From the NCBI GenBank assembly GCA_936936565.1, contig CAKZIX010000200.1, positions 1 through 19,448 of the forward strand: a stretch of DNA of 19,448 nt, read 5' to 3'. Each line of letters starts with the position of its first letter. Positions within the stretch are counted from its first letter, which is position 1. Made by a program: the position numbers and the translations under genes. Positions 13,767-19,448 of the stretch are shown here, piece by piece. This DNA is from an uncultured Nocardiaceae bacterium. Lineage in GTDB: Bacteria > Actinomycetota > Actinomycetes > Mycobacteriales > Mycobacteriaceae. The notes beneath the pieces are model-generated. The model was not told the origin of the DNA, searched no databases, and saw only the letters and a list, made by a program, of their open reading frames with translations.

Positions 13767-14603
13767 GTGCTGAAGGTCCTCGGCGCTCGGGCGTTGGGTC
13801 GGCGTGACGTGGCAGAGGTGCTGCGGGCACTCGACCGGGACCCGGTTGCGTCGTGCATGATCGCCGCGCGAATCGAAGAACACGGTTTGGAGCCGCGGCC
13901 GTTCGCCGGCGAGGTGTGGAGCCGTGGCGGCCCGCGGACATCGCTGTGCTATTCGGGCGCGAATCTGGTGCCGTTGCGCGGCACCGACGAAGATTTGCGC
14001 GCGTTCGCCGATCGGGCGGCCCGCGGCGCGCGCACGTGTTCATCGGTGGTGGGCCGGCGCGAGCTGGCGCTGCCACTGTGGGAATACCTCGCCGCCGATT
14101 GGGGGCCGCCGCGGGAAGTGCGCGCCGATCAGCCGCTGCTGGCGCTGCGCGGCCCCGCATGGGTGCCCGCCGATCCGGCGGTGCGGCGGGTACAGATTCA
14201 CGAGCTGGAGCGCTATCTGCCCGCCGCGATCGCGATGTTCATCGAAGAGGTGGGCGTGGATCCGCGCGCCGCCGACGGCGGTCGCGGCTATCGGCGCCGG
14301 GTCGCGGGTCTGATCAACGCTGGACGCGCCTGGGCGCGCTTCGACAACGGCGAGGTCGTCTTCAAGGCCGAGGTCGGCTCGATGTCACGGGCCGTCGGCC
14401 AGATCCAGGGCGTCTGGGTGCATCCGGACCGGCGCGGCGCCGGAGTCGGCACCGCGGGTGTGGCCGCCGTCGCCGATGCGGTCACCGCCACCGGCCGCAC
14501 CGCCAGTCTCTACGTGAACAGTTACAACGCGCCGGCCCGTGCGGCGTACGCCCGGGTCGGGTTCAGCCAGGTGGGCACGTTTTCCACGGTGTTGCTGGAC
14601 TGA
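13767..14603 (+). CDS. DUF4081-GNAT acetyltransferase
   Basis: A 278-aa protein with an N-terminal DUF4081-like half (DRDPVASCMIAARIEEHGL near 23-41, SLCYSGANLVPLRG near 59-72) and a C-terminal GNAT domain (about 140-278). The acetyl-CoA loop is HPDRRGAGVGTAG (near 218-230), followed by the GNAT segment LYVNSYNAPARAAYARVGF with the late tyrosine. It corresponds to M. tuberculosis Rv2867c, found at the same place after ispG. The substrate is unknown. GTG 13767 follows ispG by 37 bp with a poor ribosome site; the PBP gene follows after 40 bp. Cotranscription with ispG is likely. Confidence 0.9.
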   Translation: MLKVLGARALGRRDVAEVLRALDRDPVASCMIAARIEEHGLEPRPFAGEVWSRGGPRTSLCYSGANLVPLRGTDEDLRAFADRAARGARTCSSVVGRRELALPLWEYLAADWGPPREVRADQPLLALRGPAWVPADPAVRRVQIHELERYLPAAIAMFIEEVGVDPRAADGGRGYRRRVAGLINAGRAWARFDNGEVVFKAEVGSMSRAVGQIQGVWVHPDRRGAGVGTAGVAAVADAVTATGRTASLYVNSYNAPARAAYARVGFSQVGTFSTVLLD

Positions 14604-14643
14604 GCGGTGTGGTGCCGCCGAACTCGGCGCCGCGCGAATTACG

Positions 14644-16437
14644 ATGAGCGCGATGATGATCCGCTTGGTCTCGAGCGCAGTTGCGCTGGCTCTGGTGTTC
14701 GGCGCGGTCGCGTGCACGCCGAAGCCGCAGGGGCCGCTGCCCGCCGCGGATGCTTTCCTCGACGCGTTCGCCGGGCGCAAGATCGACGCTGCCGCGCGCG
14801 CCACCGATCAGCCCGAGAAGGCCAAGGCCGCGATGATCTCGGCCTGGCAACAGCTGCAAGCCGAACAGCTGGTCGCCACAGCCGATTCCGCGCACGTCAG
14901 CGGAGATACCGCGACCGTGGACTACACCTACGAGTGGCACCTGCCCAAGCAGCGCGTGTGGCGCTACACCGGGCAGCTGCAGATGGGAAAGCGCAACGGC
15001 GAGTGGGGTGTTCGCTGGGTCTCGACGGACCTGCACCCCAAACTCGGGGACACGCACACGATGACACTGCGCACCACGGCGGCGCCGCGGGCGCGGGTGA
15101 ACGAGCGCTCCGGCACCGACGTCCTGGTGCCCGGCGTGGTGCACCGCGTGCTGTTCAACGCGACCGAGTCGGGGAACCCGGTGCAGGTCGCCAACGCACT
15201 GGTAGCGATCCTGCAGCGCTTCGACCCCAAGTTGTCGGCGCAGTCGCTGGTGGAGTCGGCGACGGCGCGCAAGGGCGACTACCCGGTGCTGCGGCTGCGC
15301 CAGGACGATTTCGACGCCGTGTCCGGCCAGCTCGCGAGCCTGCCCGGGGTGCGTACGCAGGACGAAGCCGACCTCGTGGCCACGGACAAGGCCTTCGCGC
15401 CCGATCTCGTCGGGCAGATCAAGAAGACCGTCGTCGACGAGGTGGACGGCAAGGCCGGCTGGAGCGTGGTGCTGGTCAACGCCAACGGCGTCGACTCCGA
15501 CGTGCTCACCGAAACCGCTCCGCAGCCGGCGCCGTCGTTCTCCATCACGCTGGACCGGGTCATCCAGAACGCCGCGCAAGCTGCCGTCGATGCGCGCCCG
15601 GACCAGGCGATGATGGTCGTCATCCAGCCGTCCACCGGCGCCATCCTGGCCGTGGCCCAGAACAAGGCGGCCGACAAGGACGGCCCGGTGGCGACCACCG
15701 GGCTGTATCCGCCGGGATCGACGTTCAAGATCGTCACCGCGGGCGCCGCGATCGAGTCCGGCCTGGCCACCCCGAACACCCCGGTGCCGTGTCCGGGCCG
15801 CATCGTCATCGGCGAGCGCAGTGTGCCCAACTACAACGAATTCGCTTTGGGCACGGTGCCGATGGCGACGGCGTTCGCGCGCTCCTGCAACACCTCCTTC
15901 GCCAAACTGGCCTCGGAGATGAAGCCCGACGCACTGCACGTGGCGGCCGCGGAATTCGGAATCGGACCCGACTATTCGGTGGTCGGGCTGCCGACCGACT
16001 CCGGTTCGGTGCCGCCGGCCACCGACATGGTGCAGCGCACCGAAGACGGCTTCGGGCAGGGCCGGGTGGTGGTGTCGCCGTTCGGGATGGCGCTGGCCGC
16101 GGCGACCGTCGCCGCGGGCAAGACGCCGGTGCCGCAGTTGCTCGCCGGCCGGGATACGAAAGTCGATGGTGACCGGCGGCAGATCAAGCCGGAGATGGTC
16201 GACGGGCTACGTGCCATGATGCGGCTGGTAGTCACCACCGGCACCGCGCTGCGGGTCGCCGACCAGGGCGACGTCTACGGCAAGACCGGCGAGGCCGAGG
16301 TGGCCGGTGGCTCGCACGCCTGGTTCGTCGGCTATCGCGGCGACCTCGCGTTCGCCACGCTGGTGGTGCGCGGCGGCAGCTCCGACAACGCGGTCGCCGT
16401 CACCCGCGACATGTTCGCCGCGATAGGGGAGCGCTAG
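14644..16437 (+). CDS. Penicillin-binding lipoprotein (D,D-transpeptidase, PBP2a-type)
   Basis: A 597-aa class-B penicillin-binding protein that should cross-link peptidoglycan outside the membrane. Residues 1-23 are a signal peptide with lipobox GAVAC (Cys24). An NTF2-like MecA N-terminal domain spans about 32-145 (VDYTYEWHLPKQRVWRYTG is in it), a dimerisation/hinge region about 148-290, and the transpeptidase about 300-595. Catalytic motifs are Ser359-Thr-Phe-Lys362, Ser414-Cys-Asn416 and Lys547-Thr-Gly549. It matches Rv2864c in position and layout. The ATG at 14644 was preferred because it gives a normal signal peptide; ATGs at 14653 and 14656 are also possible. Its stop overlaps the end of a minus-strand pseudogene by 3 bp. 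Confidence 0.94.
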   Translation: MSAMMIRLVSSAVALALVFGAVACTPKPQGPLPAADAFLDAFAGRKIDAAARATDQPEKAKAAMISAWQQLQAEQLVATADSAHVSGDTATVDYTYEWHLPKQRVWRYTGQLQMGKRNGEWGVRWVSTDLHPKLGDTHTMTLRTTAAPRARVNERSGTDVLVPGVVHRVLFNATESGNPVQVANALVAILQRFDPKLSAQSLVESATARKGDYPVLRLRQDDFDAVSGQLASLPGVRTQDEADLVATDKAFAPDLVGQIKKTVVDEVDGKAGWSVVLVNANGVDSDVLTETAPQPAPSFSITLDRVIQNAAQAAVDARPDQAMMVVIQPSTGAILAVAQNKAADKDGPVATTGLYPPGSTFKIVTAGAAIESGLATPNTPVPCPGRIVIGERSVPNYNEFALGTVPMATAFARSCNTSFAKLASEMKPDALHVAAAEFGIGPDYSVVGLPTDSGSVPPATDMVQRTEDGFGQGRVVVSPFGMALAAATVAAGKTPVPQLLAGRDTKVDGDRRQIKPEMVDGLRAMMRLVVTTGTALRVADQGDVYGKTGEAEVAGGSHAWFVGYRGDLAFATLVVRGGSSDNAVAVTRDMFAAIGER

Positions 16438-16599
16438 GTCTGGGCCGACCAGACGGCGAGTTCACCGCCCGGCAAGCAGATCACCCGGTAGCCCCCGGGG
16501 CCGATCCCGGTGGCGGCTTCGGCATCGTGGCCGAACCGCATGGTGGCGGTGAAACCGGTCAAGATTTCGACACGTTCAGTCCTGCCAGCGAATGTTCAT
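16434..16599 (-). pseudogene. Frameshifted small gene, putative immunity protein remnant
   Basis: ATG at 16599, 2 bp after the stop of the toxin-like fragment, encodes MNIRWQD and then hits TGA (16578-16576). If base 16578 is skipped, the frame continues as ERVEILTGFTATMRFG, passes through GIGPGGYRVICLPGGELAVW, and stops at TAG 16436-16434, giving 54 residues. The continuous frame, sensible composition and tight spacing to the toxin fragment argue for a real gene broken by one base; a sequencing error is equally possible. Immunity function is inferred from position only. Its end overlaps the PBP stop codon. Confidence 0.55.
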
Positions 16600-16601
16600 G
16601 G

Positions 16602-16811
16602 TCACCAGCCTGTCGGAGTGGGGGAAGTGCCGTCCGGATTCTTCGGAATGTGTGTGGATGCCTTGTTGCCCGGTTTTCCGTTCACGTCGACGGGTTGGCC
16701 GTGCTCGTTGTAGAAACGTACGTATCCGTTCGGATATTGCGGGGTTGGCTCGGCATCGCGAAATGTGTTCGCGTTTCCTTTCGATCCAGGTTTCTGCCAG
16801 ACCCAGCCCTT
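16602..16811 (-). pseudogene. C-terminal fragment of a polymorphic toxin-like protein
   Basis: The frame reads KGWVWQKPGSKGNANTFRDA, then YPNGYVRFYNEHGQPVDVNG, then KPGNKASTHIPKNPDG, and ends TGW at TGA 16604-16602: 69 recognisable residues. The pattern YPNGYVRFYN-HGQP-GKPG-THIP resembles toxin tips found at the C-terminus of large secreted polymorphic toxins; the exact family is not named here. No start codon or trafficking domain precedes it: the frame runs straight back into the end of the nitrobindin gene. Bases 16621-16800 are about 56% G+C by hand count against about 72% in a sample of the PBP gene, consistent with acquired DNA. A small putative immunity frame follows immediately. Confidence 0.6.
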
Positions 16812-16834
16812 TCCGCTTGAACGGGCGGTCGGCC

Positions 16835-17314
16835 TCAGCGGCGGTGCAGCGTCGCCGACAGGTGGTGCTGCAACGGCTGCCCGACGGCACCGAGCTGCAA
16901 CGTGTACGTCAGTTCGTCGCCGGCCACCCGGAACGAACGGGCGACGGCGGTAACGTCTTTCGCGGTGCTCGTCAGCCCGACGGCGGTGGTGTGCAGCGCC
17001 AGCGTCAGCACCCCGTCGTGCACCTCGAGGGTGCCTTCCTCGATCTCGGTGATCCCCGTCGGATGCGCGAGCACCAGCTCGGCACGCCCGTCGCCCGGCG
17101 CTCGCAGATAGCCGGTCTCGGCATGCAGCGGGCGTCCGTCGTCGGCGGCTTTGGTGCGCTGGCCATAGCTCAAGAATGGCTTGCCGACGTGCCCGAAGGT
17201 GATCTCCTCGAGATAGTCGAACGACTCGATCGTCGGGTACTCGCCGGCCCCGCGCCCGGCCCAGGTGCCGAGTAGCGGGGCGAGCAGGACGAGATTCGGA
17301 TGCAGCTCGGTCAC
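16835..17314 (-). CDS. Nitrobindin-like heme-binding protein (FABP/DUF1794 family)
   Basis: A 159-aa all-beta barrel protein close to M. tuberculosis Rv2717c as remembered. The family motif GTWAGRGAGEYPTI is at residues 16-29, followed by FDYLEEITFGHVGKPFL (32-48), HPTGITEIE, and the C-terminal VGQPLQHHLSATLHRR. His157 in the last strand corresponds to the heme-iron ligand. Members bind ferric heme and react with nitric oxide or peroxynitrite; that activity is inferred from the family. Start GTG 17314 has AGG 10 nt upstream and gives the usual N-terminus ELHPNLVLLAPLLGTW. There is no signal peptide, so it is cytosolic. Upstream, 252 bp without a gene separate it from MerR. Confidence 0.9.
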   Translation of the reverse strand: MTELHPNLVLLAPLLGTWAGRGAGEYPTIESFDYLEEITFGHVGKPFLSYGQRTKAADDGRPLHAETGYLRAPGDGRAELVLAHPTGITEIEEGTLEVHDGVLTLALHTTAVGLTSTAKDVTAVARSFRVAGDELTYTLQLGAVGQPLQHHLSATLHRR

Positions 17315-17382
17315 CCCGAAAACCTACGCCAACTCCCACAGCAGCCATCACCCCGCACCGCGCCCCTCCGCACATGCATCTG

Positions 17383-17428
17383 CTGTTCCGTCTCGAACCC
17401 TCCTACACCGGGGTTCAGGACGGAACAG
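17383..17428. repeat. Two-part stem-loop between MerR and nitrobindin genes
   Basis: Outer arms CTGTTCCGTC (17383-17392) and GACGGAACAG (17419-17428) are perfect; inside a 2x2 internal loop, GAACCC (17395-17400) pairs with GGGTTC (17411-17416) around the loop TCCTACACCG. Both neighbours are on the minus strand, so it could terminate the MerR transcript or act in the nitrobindin leader. It has no T-tract. Confidence 0.6.
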
Positions 17429-17566
17429 GGAGTGCAGATTCCGCTGCCGGGCTGGGATCCGCGTCGGTGCCGGGCGGCTGGGCCAGCGCGACTCGCGTGG
17501 TGCGTGGACGGAGCGAACGGGGTGTTGGTTGCGCCGAACGCCGCGCTCGCTCCGCGGCGGTGGAGC

Positions 17567-17926
17567 CTACGCCAACATGACCGTGCGTTCGATGTAGCTG
17601 TCGAGCGCGGTGCGTGCCGACATCAGGGCCTCGATGCGCGCGTCGATCGAGGCGCGTTCGTTTTCCAGGCGCCGGCGGGTGTCTTCGCAGTAGAGCTGCG
17701 GGTCCGGCCCGTGGGCGCAGGGCAGGACCGCGCGGATGGTGGCGGTCGGCAGCCCGGCGGCGAGCAATCCGCGGATCTGCGCGACCAACTCAGGCGCGTT
17801 GTCGGCGTAGTGGCGGTAGCCGTTGCTGCTGCGTTCGGACTCGAGCAGGCCCTGCGCTTCGTAGTAGCGCAGCAGCCGAGTGCTGACGCCGGTCCGCTCG
17901 GACAGCTCACCGATCCGCACGACCAC
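17567..17926 (-). CDS. MerR-family transcriptional regulator
   Basis: A 119-aa regulator. The winged helix-turn-helix is at residues 4-40: IGELSERTGVSTRLLRYYEA followed by GLL and the wing SNGYRHY (34-40). The middle (45-68) is the usual LVAQIRGLLAAGLPTATIRAVL, here given in outline. Two cysteines, Cys70 in LPCAHG and Cys80 in LYCED, precede a coiled-coil dimerisation helix (about 82-115). The cysteines are common in actinobacterial MerR proteins of this size and do not by themselves prove metal or redox sensing. GTG at 17926 is used; GTG at 17920 is possible. It is divergent from the PPOX gene through 44 bp with MerR-type promoter spacing, so that gene is its likely target. Confidence 0.93.
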   Translation of the reverse strand: MVVRIGELSERTGVSTRLLRYYEAQGLLESERSSNGYRHYADNAPELVAQIRGLLAAGLPTATIRAVLPCAHGPDPQLYCEDTRRRLENERASIDARIEALMSARTALDSYIERTVMLA

Positions 17927-17932
17927 TCCAGG

Positions 17933-17963
17933 TTGACATTGACACTGATGTCAGAGTTTACGT
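17933..17963 (+). promoter_or_regulatory. MerR-type promoter with 19-bp spacer and operator dyad, driving PPOX
   Basis: The -35 is TTGACA (17933-17938) and the -10 is TTACGT (17958-17963), separated by 19 bp, the over-long spacer typical of MerR-activated promoters. Within the spacer lie the dyads TGACAT (17934-17939)/ATGTCA (17948-17953) and TGACA (17940-17944)/TGTCA (17949-17953). Counting about 7 bp past the -10 places the transcript start on or next to the ATG at 17971, so the mRNA is probably leaderless; no Shine-Dalgarno sequence precedes that ATG. Confidence 0.65.
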
Positions 17964-17970
17964 TGCTTTC

Positions 17971-18369
17971 ATGACGATCGCGTTCGACGACAGTGTCCGT
18001 AATCTTCTCGACGGCAAGAACTTCGCCACCCTGGCGACGGTGAACCCGGACGGCTCGCCGCAGACGTCGGTGGTGTGGGTCGGCCGCCGCGGCGACACCG
18101 TGGTGTTCTCCACACGCGAAGGCCTGCGCAAGACCCGCAACATGCGCCGGGATCCGCGGGTCAGCCTCACGCTCACCGATCATGCCGATCCGTACCGCGC
18201 CGTCAATATCGAAGGGCGCGTCGAGATTACCGAGGATCCCGAGCGCGCGCTGCCCGCGGAACTGTCGCAGAAGTACCTGGGTGTGCCGCCGCCGCCCGAA
18301 GCCGAGGACGTGGTGCGGTTGATCGTTGCCATAGTGCCGCACCGCGTCACCGGTCGGGCGCTGCGGTAG
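17971..18369 (+). CDS. PPOX-class / FDOR-type F420- or flavin-binding protein
   Basis: A 132-aa split-barrel protein. NFATLATVNPDGSPQTSVVWV (17-37, outlined here) is the hallmark first beta hairpin, followed by VVFSTREGLRKTRNMRRDPRVSL (44-66), whose RKTRNM segment binds the cofactor phosphate, and a middle strand VNIEGRVEIT. This matches the Rv1155-like F420-binding group of actinobacteria; FMN or heme-degrading relatives have the same fold, so the cofactor is not certain. Such proteins reduce small unsaturated or quinone-like compounds. It is apparently leaderless and controlled by the divergent MerR regulator. Its stop is 3 bp from the end of the convergent permease gene. Confidence 0.88.
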   Translation: MTIAFDDSVRNLLDGKNFATLATVNPDGSPQTSVVWVGRRGDTVVFSTREGLRKTRNMRRDPRVSLTLTDHADPYRAVNIEGRVEITEDPERALPAELSQKYLGVPPPPEAEDVVRLIVAIVPHRVTGRALR

Positions 18370-18372
18370 CGC

Positions 18373-19448
18373 TCAGCGCGAGGATTCGTCCAGCAAGGTT
18401 TCCGGGTTGATCTCGGCCGGCTCGGTGCCGGTCCGGCGGTTGACGAAATATGTCACGGCCCAGAGCAATACGCCGATAGCGAGCAAGATCAACGCGACCC
18501 GGTAGACCTCCCAGGAACGCCCGGTGAACGGGGTGGCCAAGAACCCGCAGGCGACTGCCCCGATCACCGGGATGACGGTCGGGGCGTGGAAGTGGTCGTG
18601 CTGCACGTGATCTCGGCGCAGCACCAGCACGGTCACGTTGACCACGGTGAATACGCACAGCAGCAACAGCGCGGTGGTGTCGCCCAGGTTCTTCACCTCA
18701 CCCACGAAGGTGATCAGCCCGAACGCCAGCAGTGTGGTGAAACCGATTGCCACGTACGGGGTTCGGCGTTCGGGATGGACACGGCCGAGCTGGCGCGGCA
18801 GTACCCCCTGGCGGGCCATGCCGTACAGCAGCCGGCTGGCCATCAGCATGTTGATGAGCGCGGTGTTGGCGACAGCGAACATGGTGATGAACGCGAAGAT
18901 GTCGGTGGGGAAGCTCGGCGCGCCGGCCTCGACCACCTTCAGCAGCGGGGTTTCGCCCTGCCCGAGCTCGTTCGGCGGCACCAGTGCGATCGACGTGATC
19001 GACACCAGGATGTAGATGATCCCGGTCGTGATCAGCCCGACGAGAAGCACTTTCGGGAAGATCTTGTTCGGGCGGTGGCACTCCTCGGCCATGTTCACCG
19101 AGTCTTCGAAGCCCACCATCGCGAAGAACGCCAGGGTGGTCGCCACGATGACGCCGCCCAGGGCGGTGCGGTCGCCGGTGTCGAACTCGGTGACCCGGGA
19201 GAAATCGCCGTTGCCGAAGCCGAGCGCCCACATGCCGATGAAGATGATGATCAGCAGGCCGGACAGCTCGACGCAGGTGAGCACCACATTCATCTTCACG
19301 CTCTCGCTGACCCCGCGGAAGTTGATCGCGGCCACCATCGCCATGAAGAGCAAGCCGATGGCGGTGATCCACAGCCCGTCCGAGACGTCGATCTCGAAGG
19401 CGTTCATGAAGTTTGCCGCGAACGCCCGCGATGCGGTGGAGGCGGAGG
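18373..19448 (-). CDS. APC-superfamily amino-acid permease (5' end outside window)
   Basis: At least 358 codons, open through the right edge; the N-terminal quarter is missing, and the ATG at 19407 is internal because the frame continues upstream as RAFAANF. At least nine hydrophobic helices are seen. GFEDSVNMAEECHRPNKIFP, between two helices, is the conserved APC loop with the AEE motif, and MASRLLYGMARQGVLPRQLG is the second family block, followed by HPERRTPYVAI. The protein should carry amino acids or related amines across the cytoplasmic membrane; the substrate cannot be told. The C-terminus is a polar cytoplasmic tail ending DESSR. It converges with the PPOX gene with 3 bp between the stops. 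Confidence 0.92.
   Translation of the reverse strand, partial: SASTASRAFAANFMNAFEIDVSDGLWITAIGLLFMAMVAAINFRGVSESVKMNVVLTCVELSGLLIIIFIGMWALGFGNGDFSRVTEFDTGDRTALGGVIVATTLAFFAMVGFEDSVNMAEECHRPNKIFPKVLLVGLITTGIIYILVSITSIALVPPNELGQGETPLLKVVEAGAPSFPTDIFAFITMFAVANTALINMLMASRLLYGMARQGVLPRQLGRVHPERRTPYVAIGFTTLLAFGLITFVGEVKNLGDTTALLLLCVFTVVNVTVLVLRRDHVQHDHFHAPTVIPVIGAVACGFLATPFTGRSWEVYRVALILLAIGVLLWAVTYFVNRRTGTEPAEINPETLLDESSR

Noticed and set aside
12227..13858. 543-codon minus-strand frame opposite ispG
   Set aside because: Antisense shadow of a clear ispG gene with intact iron-sulfur cysteines.
16625..17375. Full-length minus-strand gene for the toxin-like protein
   Set aside because: Upstream of about 16825 the frame is merely the shadow of the nitrobindin gene in another frame; only the last about 69-75 residues look like a protein.
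17383..17428. tRNA or tRNA-like gene suggested by GGTTC and GAACC words
   Set aside because: There is no acceptor stem, anticodon arm or CCA context; the words belong to one simple two-helix hairpin.

Overview
The window is high-G+C actinobacterial DNA, most likely from the order Mycobacteriales (Nocardia/Rhodococcus/Gordonia-like; the genus cannot be fixed by eye). The case rests on the cdsA-rlmN and dxr-rip1-ispG-GNAT-PBP lipoprotein gene orders, which match the Mycobacterium tuberculosis Rv2881c-Rv2864c neighbourhood from memory, on GTG starts, and on family markers such as DUF2631, Rv2717c-like nitrobindin and FDOR/PPOX proteins.

Left part (1-4019): the last 17 codons of cdsA overlap a SAM methyltransferase by GTGA. 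A small LapA-domain membrane protein on the minus strand is divergent from rlmN. After rlmN come a stem-loop, a decayed short-chain dehydrogenase whose expected start codon is ATA, and an intact extended-SDR epimerase/dehydrogenase.

Centre-left (4020-9856): a 641-aa secreted lipoprotein with a Pro/Gly/Ala/Asn linker carrying 36-bp DNA repeats ends in a strong stem-loop. A 565-bp convergent gap follows, packed with inverted repeats and a two-sided 19-bp-period repeat array. On the minus strand lies a compact polyamine operon: DUF2631 membrane protein, PLP-dependent ornithine-type decarboxylase, and an AdoMet decarboxylase::spermidine synthase fusion, the last two overlapping by ATGA. Together the two enzymes could convert ornithine to putrescine and then spermidine. 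A DUF1990 protein lies upstream, divergent from dxr.

Centre-right (9885-16437): the conserved isoprenoid/envelope block dxr, rip1 (site-2 protease), ispG, a DUF4081-GNAT protein and a penicillin-binding lipoprotein, all on the plus strand. A duplicated 44-bp element sits between rip1 and ispG.

Right part (16434-19448): after the PBP, on the minus strand, is a lower-G+C remnant of a polymorphic-toxin C-terminus followed 2 bp later by a frameshifted small putative immunity gene. Next are a nitrobindin-like heme protein, a MerR regulator divergent from a PPOX/FDOR flavin/F420 protein through a 19-bp-spacer, apparently leaderless promoter, and a truncated APC amino-acid permease that runs off the window. 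No rRNA, tRNA, CRISPR array or insertion sequence was recognised.
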